DNA of 60,149 nt from Clostridia bacterium (GTDB lineage Bacteria; Bacillota; Clostridia; UBA1381). A model generated the notes under the pieces. That model saw only the letters and a list, made by a program, of their open reading frames with translations, was not told where the DNA came from and did no database searches. This document shows positions 18,779-28,318 of this stretch, piece by piece (the stretch's first letter is position 1; each line of letters starts with the position of its first letter). The position numbers and the translations under genes were made by a program. The DNA lies in NCBI GenBank assembly GCA_900756545.1, contig CAAEKO010000039.1:1-60149 (forward strand), written 5' to 3'.

Positions 18779-21700
18779 GTGAAAAAAATAATCTCCTTTA
18801 TAATCATTCTGGGGCTGATTTGTAGTTTTGTACCCGCCGCATATGCGGCGGGCAGAATAAACAAATGGGTAGTTGAGAATTTTGAAAACAGCGACATAAG
18901 CCATATCACACCAGTGAACGCAAAACTGGTCTGGGAAGGTGTGGAAACGCTTGGCGCATCAAGGGGAGCTCTTGCCGTATCTGTGAATAAGGATGCGGGC
19001 GCACCGTCTTTCGTGTTAGAGCAGATGGCGGGCGTTACCTATGAACTCTCCTGCTATATTCGCGTGAAGGAAAATCTATTGAAGGATCAGGTTCAGTTCA
19101 TTTTTCAGGCTCCGGTAGCTGCTCAGCCAGAAAAATACGCCTATAATACCGTCACGATTTCAAATGCTGGACTAAAGGCGGGGCAATGGACGCATATTAC
19201 GGGAAGATATGTATGCGATGGTATGGGAAAAATGGTCGGCGTTGCAGAACGGGTTCCTGTTCTGAGCGAGGGTACAGTGGATATTCGCCTGGGTGACGGG
19301 AAAATCACATCCACATCTTTCAATGGAACCACTGTTGACTATTATCTGGATGATTTCATTGCACTGCCTGCAATGGCGGCGCATGACGGCAATATTGTGA
19401 CCGATGGAGATTTTGAGTCCGGAACGGCCCTAACATCCTGGATAAAGTCAGGCGCTGCAAAGGTAAGTCTTGCCGGCAGCGGTGCAAATGGTACGGTGCA
19501 GTGTGTGAAGGTTGATGGGCAGTCAAATTTAAGCAATTTGACCCAGCAAGTGCCAATCAAATTCAATACAGATTACAAAATATCCTTTTGGCTGAAAACA
19601 GATGATGCGGATACATTAAATAAACAGGTAAGACTAATTTTAGACAGAAAGAATTCGAAAACGGATTCCGATATTAGCAATTATCAGTATTTGTATGACC
19701 CGAATAATATGACTATCGGATCGGTATGGACAAAATACCAGATTGATTACCGTTACGACATTGAAACGAATGACACAGCCTATCCTAACGTGTACTTGCG
19801 GATCGGCGACGGAACCTCTGCGGCAATCCAATACTATCTGGATGAAATATCCGTTTTAGAGGCTGACGGCGGCCCGGCGGAAACAGCAATGCAGGTCAAG
19901 CTGGACGGCTTATACCGTACCGGTCAAACCATAACCGCAACAGGGAGCTATAACGGGGAGGATCCGATTCAGGGCTATATCGTCACAGTACAGCGGAAAA
20001 ACCAGCTGGGGAACGCCATGGTCTGCAGCAGTGAAATTGTTGGGGATACATTTACATATATAGCGGCGGAAGAAGATAAAGGAAGCTATTTAATATTTGA
20101 CTTTGCCGCTGTTACTGCGGACGGCAGGATAGCGGCAAAAGGGCAGACACAGTCCGCCAAAATATCCGCAGACAGGGAAATAAAAACAGCCTTTGACAGT
20201 GCAGTATGGACAGAAGCAGATAATGTGGTAAGTGGTAAGGTGACCATAGCGAACAGTGAAGAGTCTATGCGGGCTATGGCGGTTATCGCAGTATATGATG
20301 AAAATGATAAGCTGGAAAGCCTTGGCGTTGCTACGGAGCTGTTCGATGCAGACATACAAAAAACTATATCGGTTAGCGCCCCTAATTCAGCTGCTGCGAA
20401 AAACGCACGGCTGTTTATCTGGGACGCAGATACCCAAAAGCCTTTAGCTTCGGTAAAAGTGGCAGACAAGGTTTCGGATTCCGCTTGTATTTATGTGGAT
20501 CCACAGAATGGCAGTGACGATAATAACGGCACTGATACACAACCGTTTGCTACCATTGAAAAGGCACAGGCAGAAGCAGTAAAGCGGGCGGCGGAGAGTG
20601 AGATCTATGTCATGCTTAAAGGCGGGACATACAGACTGGAGAAGACACTTTCTTTTACACCATCTGAATTGAATAAAAAGCATAAAATCATTTTTACCTC
20701 CTATGACGGAAAAGCAGTGATTTCCGGAGGAAAGCAGATTCAGGGCTGGGAGCTATACGATGCGGCCAACAATATATATCGGGCTTATAGTGGCGAAGGC
20801 GCAGATGCGCGGCAGATTTATGTAAATGGAGTCCGAGGCGTCCGGGCCAGAAGTGAGGCCGGCCTGACAGAAGCTGCACAGACAGAAAAAGGCTATACCT
20901 GTAAGGATGTTTTTCTGGCTGATTTGGCACACCCGGAGGATCTTGAAATGGTCTATTTCGTAAAATGGACGAATCCGAGGTGTAAGGTATCCGGCATCAT
21001 GGGTTCTGGTTCAAACGTGGAGATCACGATGAACAGTGTGGGATGGAATAAAATTCATAACAAAGGACAAAGCTCTGTGACAGACCAATATCTGCCGGCC
21101 TATTATGAAAACGCATATGAGTTGTTGGATGAAGAAGGAGAATGGTATTTAGACACCCATTCCGGCTATTTGTATTACAAACCCAGATTTTTTGAAGATA
21201 TGCGCAACGCTGTTGTTGAGATGCCAATGCTGGAAAAACTGGTAACTATCCGGGGAACAGCGGATAACAACGCGGAAAACCTGGAATTCAGGGATGTTGA
21301 TTTTATGTATTCTACATGGATGGATCCCACTGCCAACGGCTATCTGGCCGATATGCAAAACAATCATCAAAGCGGTATGACCGGGGCTTTGCCGGATGCA
21401 GCGATAGAGCTATCCTATGTAAATAATATTACTTTTGATGGATGTTCGTTCGCAAAGCTGGGTATAACGGCGATGAAGATGACAGAAGGCGTGAAACACT
21501 GCCGGATTATGGGAAATGAGTTTTATGATATTTCAGGAACGGCAATTTCGTTAGGCGTACCTTCCGGAGATTACGATAAATATATTAATCCCACAGATGA
21601 CCGTTATATCGTTCGGGATAACCAAATAACAGATAATTATATTCATCATACAGGGATGGACTATAAATCCGCAGCCGCGCTTTCGGCGGCGTTTCCCAAA

Positions 21701-22540
21701 AATACACAAATTTCCTATAATGAGATATATGCTAGCCCTTACAGTGGTATGCATCTGGGTTATGGCTGGAACACATATGTGGAGAAGGGTACAGCCACGG
21801 AAGAGTTGGTGGTAGAGGGGAATTATATCCATAACGTGATGAATGACAAAGTATATGATGGCGGGGCGATTTACACAATGGGGAAAACATCCGGTACAGA
21901 AGAAAATTACAATCAGATATCCCGAAATTACATTAAAGACGTGAAAAACCACTATGGCGCACTCTATCCGGATGAGGGATCACAGTTCTGGGAGTTCAGT
22001 GGAAATGTCATTGATTTGAGCCGGTATCCGCTTTATTACGGGACCGGTGGTGGAAACGGAGTACCAGCAAAATGGCTTCATCTATGGACAAATACAATAA
22101 CGAATAATAAGCTTGTGAATAATTATGCGACCACAGCCAATGCCAAAAATGCGGGTGCCGATAATATTTTCGAACAGCCTACAGTCTGTAAACCGGGAAG
22201 CTGGCCGCAGGAAGCAAAGGATATTATTGCAGCGGCAGGGATACGCGGACAGTACGCCGAACGGTATACTGGCGGATTACAGGATGTAGAAGCCTTGACG
22301 GAATATGTGGCCCAGACCGGCGATGAGATTGTTCTGAGTGTTACAGCTACGACTGGGAAAGGAAAGCTGTATGATTTCCGGAACGCGCAGATCTATATTG
22401 AAAATTCTGAACCTGATGTGGCCGAAATCGGCCGAGATTTCCGCGGTACGGCTATGTCTCCAGGTGAGACTGTGGTCAGAATCGCTATTGTGGAAAAAGG
22501 AATACTGCAAACCTTTGAAATAGCAATCAGTGTTGTATGA
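18779..22540 (+). CDS. Secreted CBM/beta-helix carbohydrate-active protein, paralogue of the preceding gene
   Basis: A 1253-residue secreted protein with signal peptide (1-23, AYA-AG). It has two CenC-like CBMs (about 27-195 and 205-362), an Ig-like module (370-460), a beta-sandwich module ending in ARLFIWD (468-560), a right-handed beta-helix (about 570-1165) and a short Big2-like tail. The helix shares VNGVRGVRARS, WTNPRC, GMHLGYGWN, YDGGAIYTMG and YPDEGSQFW with the preceding protein, so the two arose by duplication. Unlike that paralogue it has no SLH domain, so it would be free or held by its CBMs. GTG at 18779 is chosen since GGAGG lies seven bases upstream; ATG at 18773 touches it. Confidence 0.85.
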   Translation: MKKIISFIIILGLICSFVPAAYAAGRINKWVVENFENSDISHITPVNAKLVWEGVETLGASRGALAVSVNKDAGAPSFVLEQMAGVTYELSCYIRVKENLLKDQVQFIFQAPVAAQPEKYAYNTVTISNAGLKAGQWTHITGRYVCDGMGKMVGVAERVPVLSEGTVDIRLGDGKITSTSFNGTTVDYYLDDFIALPAMAAHDGNIVTDGDFESGTALTSWIKSGAAKVSLAGSGANGTVQCVKVDGQSNLSNLTQQVPIKFNTDYKISFWLKTDDADTLNKQVRLILDRKNSKTDSDISNYQYLYDPNNMTIGSVWTKYQIDYRYDIETNDTAYPNVYLRIGDGTSAAIQYYLDEISVLEADGGPAETAMQVKLDGLYRTGQTITATGSYNGEDPIQGYIVTVQRKNQLGNAMVCSSEIVGDTFTYIAAEEDKGSYLIFDFAAVTADGRIAAKGQTQSAKISADREIKTAFDSAVWTEADNVVSGKVTIANSEESMRAMAVIAVYDENDKLESLGVATELFDADIQKTISVSAPNSAAAKNARLFIWDADTQKPLASVKVADKVSDSACIYVDPQNGSDDNNGTDTQPFATIEKAQAEAVKRAAESEIYVMLKGGTYRLEKTLSFTPSELNKKHKIIFTSYDGKAVISGGKQIQGWELYDAANNIYRAYSGEGADARQIYVNGVRGVRARSEAGLTEAAQTEKGYTCKDVFLADLAHPEDLEMVYFVKWTNPRCKVSGIMGSGSNVEITMNSVGWNKIHNKGQSSVTDQYLPAYYENAYELLDEEGEWYLDTHSGYLYYKPRFFEDMRNAVVEMPMLEKLVTIRGTADNNAENLEFRDVDFMYSTWMDPTANGYLADMQNNHQSGMTGALPDAAIELSYVNNITFDGCSFAKLGITAMKMTEGVKHCRIMGNEFYDISGTAISLGVPSGDYDKYINPTDDRYIVRDNQITDNYIHHTGMDYKSAAALSAAFPKNTQISYNEIYASPYSGMHLGYGWNTYVEKGTATEELVVEGNYIHNVMNDKVYDGGAIYTMGKTSGTEENYNQISRNYIKDVKNHYGALYPDEGSQFWEFSGNVIDLSRYPLYYGTGGGNGVPAKWLHLWTNTITNNKLVNNYATTANAKNAGADNIFEQPTVCKPGSWPQEAKDIIAAAGIRGQYAERYTGGLQDVEALTEYVAQTGDEIVLSVTATTGKGKLYDFRNAQIYIENSEPDVAEIGRDFRGTAMSPGETVVRIAIVEKGILQTFEIAISVV

Positions 22541-22551
22541 GAGGTGGATAT

Positions 22552-24807
22552 ATGAGAAAAATAATCAGTTTAATCACATTATTCTCAATGCTGGCAGGCC
22601 TGGCGGCAATTCCTGTACAGGCAAAGCCATATGCGGAATACCCCTGGGTATATGAGGATTTTGAGGCGGAAGGCGAAATCAATGCTATAGCCTCAAACGC
22701 CTCCATAAGCCGGATCAATGGTGGTGTTGCCGATACTAAAGGAGCGGTGCGAATTACAGTGAACAGCAACTACGGCACCGCAAAATTCCCGCTTCAGCTT
22801 AAAACGGGCACGTCGTATAATGTGTCGGCTTGGGTGAAGATGGTGGGAGACATTCCGGCAGATAAGAATTTTCATTTTATCTTTTATATGCACCAGAAAT
22901 TAGACGACGGCTCTCCGGCAGCGTCCGCTAATTGTTTTAAGGATATTGTGGTAAAAGATGTAGATTATAGTAAAGAGTTTTATACCTATGTCAAAACCAC
23001 CTTTACCTATGAGGGAAAAGGCCGCCTGAACGGTGTAGATGTGGAAACCTGCGATGGCAACGCTACAGTGGAGATACGAATTGGCAACGGCACACTGGCT
23101 ACGACCAATAATAATCCGATCGACTATTTGCTGGATGATCTTATCGTGGAACCAATTATGTCGGAGGAAGAAGAACCGGCGCCGGATACTTCAATTGGAT
23201 TAAAAAACGGAAATTTTGAATCTGGCTTTGACACATCGGCATGGATTAAACAGAACTGTGACGTCTCGGAAACAGCAGGCGCAAACGGAACAAAAACAGG
23301 TGTAATGATTACATCGACAGGGACTTACGGTCAGATCAAGCAGCGCACCAATATCGGTTTTAATAAAACGTATCGGATATCTGTATATGCCAAAGCCGGA
23401 GATGCTGCGACTATAGGTAAGGAACTTAAGCTGATCATTGACCGGAAAGATGGCAAAACTGACGACAGTCTGACAACCAACTATGTTATGCTGCCCAGCG
23501 CGGCGGTAAACAGCCAGCCTGAAAAGCTTCTGCTGACAGATGAATGGCAAAAGATCGAAATGATTTATAAAGCGAACATCGCTACCTTTGAAACAAACCA
23601 GCCATACATTTATCCGCGGGTAGGCAGCGGAACGAATATGGAATGCTACTGTTTGGATGAATGGGAAATAGAAGAACTGTCGGGCCTGTTTTACAACGGA
23701 GATTTTTCGGATGGTACGGCAGGATGGAATCAAGTAGGAACAGAGGCAGAGCTTGTAAACGACGCCCCTAATGCGGACATGGGGCAAAGCGTGCGGATCA
23801 CGGAAAAATCAAACTATGCTCAGTTTTTACAAGGTCTTAATTTGCAGGCGGGAAAAACTTATCATATCGGTTTTTGGGCAAAAGGAGAGAGCTGGGCCTC
23901 TGGAACAGAGGAAATTGAGTTCCAACCTGTTTTGGATAGATATGCGACCAATTCAGACGATGATGAAGAGGCCATCTATGAATACCTGAAGCTGAATGAT
24001 GGTTCCATACCAGTGCTGACAAAAGACTGGCAGTATTATACCTTTACCTATACGGCGGATATTGAAACAACCAATTACAGGACACCGATTTTTTATCTGA
24101 ATATTGGAAATGCAAAACAGAAGGCTAAATATTATCTTACTGGTGTGACTGCTTTGGATACCACCCTAGAAGAACCTGATCAGCCGGGGAGCGGTGGAGA
24201 AAATGGAGAACCTGCGGTGTCCAATCTGGAGGTATCTGGGAAAGCGGTAGAAAACCATCCGCTTACGCTAGCCTATGATTACGCTGGCCCATACCCGCCG
24301 GACGGGCTGGTAAAAGTCATGAAATCATATCAGGACACTTACGTCAGTCTGGGCGGAAGCCGACTGACAGGGGATGTGGTGAAATATACGCCTGCCAAGA
24401 CAGACGTAGGCTCCACCATAAAATTTGTAATCCTTCCAATGCAGGATGAAGAGAATGTTGGAAAGATAAAATCCTGTGAGACTACGAAAATAACATATGC
24501 GCTCCATATTGAGCCTGTTTTTACCACAGGGCTGGGAGAAGATAAGGTCGCAGGCGAGGTGCGGATCATCAATAATGAAAAAACACAGGATATTGTAGTT
24601 ATGCTGGCTTTGTTTGACAGCGATCATGCACTAATCGGCATTACAGATGCGTTCCGTAATGTCGGATTTGAGGAAGAAGTCATAATACCCGTATCTATTG
24701 CGAATACAGGTGATGTTAATGCAGCAAGGATATTTGTCTGGAGTGGCAGAAGTATGCTGGATACAGAGATGAACTCTCTGATTGCAAACATCAGTCTGGA
24801 ACGCTAA
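22552..24807 (+). CDS. Secreted multi-CBM protein without recognisable catalytic domain
   Basis: A 751-residue secreted protein (signal peptide ending VQA-KP) made only of binding-type modules. Three CenC-like beta-sandwiches lie at about 25-205, 220-380 and 385-550, with IRIGNG/YLLDDL, YPRVGSG/CYCLDEW and FYLNIGNA/YYLTGV ends. An Ig-like module and the VMLALFDSD...ARIFVWSG module follow (560-751). The same modules occur in the three neighbours. It likely captures polysaccharide for the adjacent enzymes. The start at 22552 has AGAGGTGG upstream; an ATG at 22537 overlaps the previous stop. I see no SLH, sortase or lipid anchor. Confidence 0.82.
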   Translation: MRKIISLITLFSMLAGLAAIPVQAKPYAEYPWVYEDFEAEGEINAIASNASISRINGGVADTKGAVRITVNSNYGTAKFPLQLKTGTSYNVSAWVKMVGDIPADKNFHFIFYMHQKLDDGSPAASANCFKDIVVKDVDYSKEFYTYVKTTFTYEGKGRLNGVDVETCDGNATVEIRIGNGTLATTNNNPIDYLLDDLIVEPIMSEEEEPAPDTSIGLKNGNFESGFDTSAWIKQNCDVSETAGANGTKTGVMITSTGTYGQIKQRTNIGFNKTYRISVYAKAGDAATIGKELKLIIDRKDGKTDDSLTTNYVMLPSAAVNSQPEKLLLTDEWQKIEMIYKANIATFETNQPYIYPRVGSGTNMECYCLDEWEIEELSGLFYNGDFSDGTAGWNQVGTEAELVNDAPNADMGQSVRITEKSNYAQFLQGLNLQAGKTYHIGFWAKGESWASGTEEIEFQPVLDRYATNSDDDEEAIYEYLKLNDGSIPVLTKDWQYYTFTYTADIETTNYRTPIFYLNIGNAKQKAKYYLTGVTALDTTLEEPDQPGSGGENGEPAVSNLEVSGKAVENHPLTLAYDYAGPYPPDGLVKVMKSYQDTYVSLGGSRLTGDVVKYTPAKTDVGSTIKFVILPMQDEENVGKIKSCETTKITYALHIEPVFTTGLGEDKVAGEVRIINNEKTQDIVVMLALFDSDHALIGITDAFRNVGFEEEVIIPVSIANTGDVNAARIFVWSGRSMLDTEMNSLIANISLER

Positions 24808-24822
24808 ATATAAAATAGTCAA

Positions 24823-24836
24823 CCTGCGAAAGCAGG
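24823..24836 (+). other. Intergenic GNRA-type hairpin ahead of the SGNH gene
   Basis: CCTGC-GAAA-GCAGG is a perfect stem with a GAAA tetraloop, 44 bases into no-man's land between two operon genes and just upstream of ribosome site GGAGG. No T-run follows, so it should act on mRNA stability or processing rather than termination. Confidence 0.5.
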
Positions 24837-24851
24837 GGAATGGAGGCTTTT

Positions 24852-27800
24852 ATGAAAAAACTACTGGCGGCGATATTATCATTTGCCATGGCTGTTTCAG
24901 GCTTGACGGCTTTGGCGGAAACAGATCCCTTTGCGGGAAAGGATACAGTAAACATCGTTTATCTGGGCGGGTCTATAACCCAGGGCGCAGGCGTTTTGGA
25001 TAAATCTCAATGCTGGGTAAACAGGATCGGCGAGTATTTTAAAGCGAAATTCGGCGACACAAGAACTATAAATAATTATAATGCTGGTTTGGGCGGAACA
25101 GGCTCAGATATGGGCATTATGCGGCTAGAGAAAGATGTTCTCAGTAAAAATCCTGACTATGTTTTCATTGAATTTGCGGTAAATGACATTGGAAAGGCCA
25201 GTGCCGCACGACATATGGAAAGTATTGTCCGGAGCCTGCAGGCCATGGATGACGCGCCGTATATCACATTTGTCTATACTGCAAAGTATGATGCGGCTAA
25301 CAGCCGTCTTCAGAATAATGCTGAGGCACATCAGATAGTGGCGGATTATTATGGTATTCCTGTGATTGACCTAAAACCGGATTTGGAAAAATCAATTCTT
25401 AGTACCGGAACTATGGAAGATCAGGAAAACGTAAAGAATTGGCTTGTAGATTTAACTCATCCCTCAGCCAACGGTTACGACAGCTATACAAAAACGATCC
25501 AGGCTGCTCTGGAAACCGGAAACTATTATGTAAAATCCCAGAACAAGGAGGCAAAGCTGGATATAAACGCAAGCCCGCTTCGCACACAATGGGCCGATGT
25601 AAAAGCGGGTGCGAAATCTACAGGTACATGGACAGAAAATTATAATGCAAGCTATGGGAATGGCTGGGGTTCATCCACGCCAGGGGATACATTAGAATAT
25701 ACATTTTACGGCCCTGTACTGGGTATCCAGCATAGGATTGGGAAAACCAGCGGCCAGTACAGGCTGGAGATTGATGGAAAAGAAGTTGGCACGTTAGATA
25801 CATATTATGCAAAAACAATGTCTCAGGGCGTGCTGGGCTATCAGAACTTTGCTTTGGGCGCGGGAGAACACCGGCTGAAAATCACTGTACTGGATACAGT
25901 GAATTCCGCTATTGAAGAAGGTACGCAAACCAGTGTGGCTTTTGATTACTTTATTTCACAAAAGGATATTCCGGCGAATAAATGGATAGATGAAAGCTAT
26001 GAGGACTGTGATTTCTCAAGACTGGTTCCTTCGGGCAATATGACGTATGACTGGAGCAGTGAAGAAACAGCCAACGGCTCCAAAGGTGCCATGCAGGTCA
26101 CGGTCAACGGCAATGCATCGGGTCCAAGTTACCGCATGGAGGCTGTGAATGGAACAACATATAATATTTCCGCATGGATCAAGGTAGCAAACATCAATGA
26201 ATGGACGCTTACGGACAACAGCGATAAAATACGGTTTATTTTCCAGCCCAAGGTATTGAATGAAGACGGTACATGGGGAAGCGGCGAATGCTATACGGAA
26301 TGTGTTGTTATGGACGCCGGTATTATTAGTGGAGAATGGGTAAAGGTCAGCACACAATATACCTGCGATGGTATGGGAAAACTTGCAGGACAGACAGCCA
26401 GAGTTCCAGCAAGCGATATTTCCAGAGTAGAAATCCGATTGGGTTCGGGTAATCTTACAACAACTACAGGTGGCGTCTCGGCTGTTTACTATGTAGATGA
26501 TTTTAGGGTAGAACCTGTGAGTATGGAACCGGTATTGCCGGAAGCTACCCGGGATATAATTCAAAACGGTTCTTTTGAAATAGCTGGCGATATGGAAGCT
26601 TGGTTAAATGATTGGAGTTCTAAAATTGCGCGGTATACAGCGGAAGGCGCAGCCGGAACAGCCTCTAGTGTAAAGGTGACTGCGACGAGCGGAACAAATG
26701 TGGGAATCCGTCAGAAAGCAGTTCCAGTACGGGTAAACCGGGCGTATAAATTTTCCTATTGGGTAAAAGCATTGAACGATTCAGCAGTGGGAACAGCGCC
26801 GGGAGTAATTGTTGAATACAATGGAAAACAAACAGATTATTCACAAGACAAGCAGATATACTATCCCAATTATGATTATAGCTATCATCGGACCGAACTA
26901 GTGGCTATGACGAAAGAGTGGCAGAAAATAGAGTTTATTTATAAGGTTGAAGGCGTTACCAGAGATATTTGTCTGGAGCCAACAATATATTTTAGGCTAT
27001 TTACCATGGATAATAAAGCGCTGACGGCGGATGGACAGGAATATCTGATTGATGAAATAAAAATGGAAGAGCTTCCCATAATTCATGACGGTGATTTTTC
27101 GGCTGACCCCAATGAAAATCCATTAAATAACCGCTCCGGGTATTCCAAATATAAATATGCATGGGGCGATGATGGTAACAGCATTCATAGTGTGCACTGG
27201 ATTGATGCTGCAGGTGCGGATGCCCAAAATGGCTATATACAATTTGATCAGGTGAATATGAAGGATTTGCAGACGTATGTAGATTTAGAGGAGGGCGAAA
27301 CCTATAAAATTTCTTATTGGGCAAAGCTTGACAACTGGGCTACTCAGGAAACCTCTGAACTGAAAGACACAGGCGTATATATCCTGCCCATATTCAGCAG
27401 AGCACGAAGTGATTTAGACCCAAGTGAAACATACAATACAAAATACCAGAATGTAACTTGCTTGAACAGTGAGAATAGCAATGTTTTAACAGATGATTGG
27501 CAGCAGTTTGAAGGAGAGTTTACAGTTCCTGTCCAAAATGAAGGCGTATTATACAGAAGTGCATATGTACAGTTTAGATTAGGGACAGGCCGAGAAACCT
27601 TAACCTATAGTTTAGATAACGTCAAGATCGAAAAAGTAGCTGGTGATGGGCCATCAACCCCGGCACTTTCCAATCTTACCGTGGCAGGAACGGCAATCGC
27701 CGGTACAGCGCTGGAAGCTGCAGTAGATTATAGCTGCGCATCTTCAGCGGCAGGCTACATCTTTAGGGTGTACGCTGGCAACAGCGACGCAGACTATGCG

Positions 27801-28268
27801 CAGGCAGCCTATGTGGAAACCCAGACTCCGGTATTCCGGTATACGCCCAACGCGGATCAAATCGGTAAAAAACTAAAATTTGAAGTCCGGGCGATTGCCG
27901 CTAACGGAGAATATTCTAATGTATTGACATATGAAACTGAGGCGGTTTTGCCGGATACAGCGTATATTACTGGCGCTGAGGCGGCATTCAGCCAGAATGC
28001 ATGGGCTACAAAGCTTAGTTCTGTATGTAAATTGACCGCAGGTGAAGGCGGTGCAATATTCAACTGCATGATTGCCGTCTATGATGAAGAGGGCAGTCTA
28101 ATGAATGTTATTGCGCAGGAAAAGAAGCTTACGGCGATGACCAAGGAAGACGTACCCCTTGAGATTTCAGTCCCAAGAGGCGCTTATAAAGCAAAGCTGA
28201 TGGTATGGGGCGACCTGAACGGAAGTATGGCGCCATATTGTGCGGCGGATGAACTGATTAACCAATAA
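24852..28268 (+). CDS. Secreted SGNH/GDSL esterase with multiple CBM modules
   Basis: A 1138-residue secreted protein (signal peptide ending ALA-ET). The SGNH hydrolase domain (about 30-230) shows the nucleophile in GGSITQG (Ser41), a block-II glycine in GLGGTGSD, Asn111 in FAVNDIG, and the Asp200/His203 pair in DLTHPS. This is the layout of carbohydrate deacetylases such as rhamnogalacturonan acetylesterases. A beta-sandwich accessory domain (240-380) follows, then three CenC-like CBMs (about 385-565, 575-750, 755-935) and the Ig plus MIAVYDEEG...KLMVWGD module pair. It probably removes acetyl groups from polymer at the cell surface. ATG at 24852 has GGAGG six bases upstream; the ATG at 24840 does not. 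Confidence 0.88.
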   Translation: MKKLLAAILSFAMAVSGLTALAETDPFAGKDTVNIVYLGGSITQGAGVLDKSQCWVNRIGEYFKAKFGDTRTINNYNAGLGGTGSDMGIMRLEKDVLSKNPDYVFIEFAVNDIGKASAARHMESIVRSLQAMDDAPYITFVYTAKYDAANSRLQNNAEAHQIVADYYGIPVIDLKPDLEKSILSTGTMEDQENVKNWLVDLTHPSANGYDSYTKTIQAALETGNYYVKSQNKEAKLDINASPLRTQWADVKAGAKSTGTWTENYNASYGNGWGSSTPGDTLEYTFYGPVLGIQHRIGKTSGQYRLEIDGKEVGTLDTYYAKTMSQGVLGYQNFALGAGEHRLKITVLDTVNSAIEEGTQTSVAFDYFISQKDIPANKWIDESYEDCDFSRLVPSGNMTYDWSSEETANGSKGAMQVTVNGNASGPSYRMEAVNGTTYNISAWIKVANINEWTLTDNSDKIRFIFQPKVLNEDGTWGSGECYTECVVMDAGIISGEWVKVSTQYTCDGMGKLAGQTARVPASDISRVEIRLGSGNLTTTTGGVSAVYYVDDFRVEPVSMEPVLPEATRDIIQNGSFEIAGDMEAWLNDWSSKIARYTAEGAAGTASSVKVTATSGTNVGIRQKAVPVRVNRAYKFSYWVKALNDSAVGTAPGVIVEYNGKQTDYSQDKQIYYPNYDYSYHRTELVAMTKEWQKIEFIYKVEGVTRDICLEPTIYFRLFTMDNKALTADGQEYLIDEIKMEELPIIHDGDFSADPNENPLNNRSGYSKYKYAWGDDGNSIHSVHWIDAAGADAQNGYIQFDQVNMKDLQTYVDLEEGETYKISYWAKLDNWATQETSELKDTGVYILPIFSRARSDLDPSETYNTKYQNVTCLNSENSNVLTDDWQQFEGEFTVPVQNEGVLYRSAYVQFRLGTGRETLTYSLDNVKIEKVAGDGPSTPALSNLTVAGTAIAGTALEAAVDYSCASSAAGYIFRVYAGNSDADYAQAAYVETQTPVFRYTPNADQIGKKLKFEVRAIAANGEYSNVLTYETEAVLPDTAYITGAEAAFSQNAWATKLSSVCKLTAGEGGAIFNCMIAVYDEEGSLMNVIAQEKKLTAMTKEDVPLEISVPRGAYKAKLMVWGDLNGSMAPYCAADELINQ

Positions 28269-28270
28269 AC

Positions 28271-28291
28271 AGGAGGAGATTACTCCCTCCT
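28271..28291 (+). other. Hairpin upstream of the binding-protein gene
   Basis: AGGAGG (28271-28276) pairs with CCTCCT (28286-28291) and the stem extends by AG/CT past a bulged C around an ATTA loop. No T-run follows. Hairpins here often protect the abundant binding-protein message; it also hides a Shine-Dalgarno-like GGAGG that has no ORF after it. Confidence 0.45.
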
Positions 28292-28318
28292 AACATAAAG
28301 CAGGAAAGGAATGTTACA

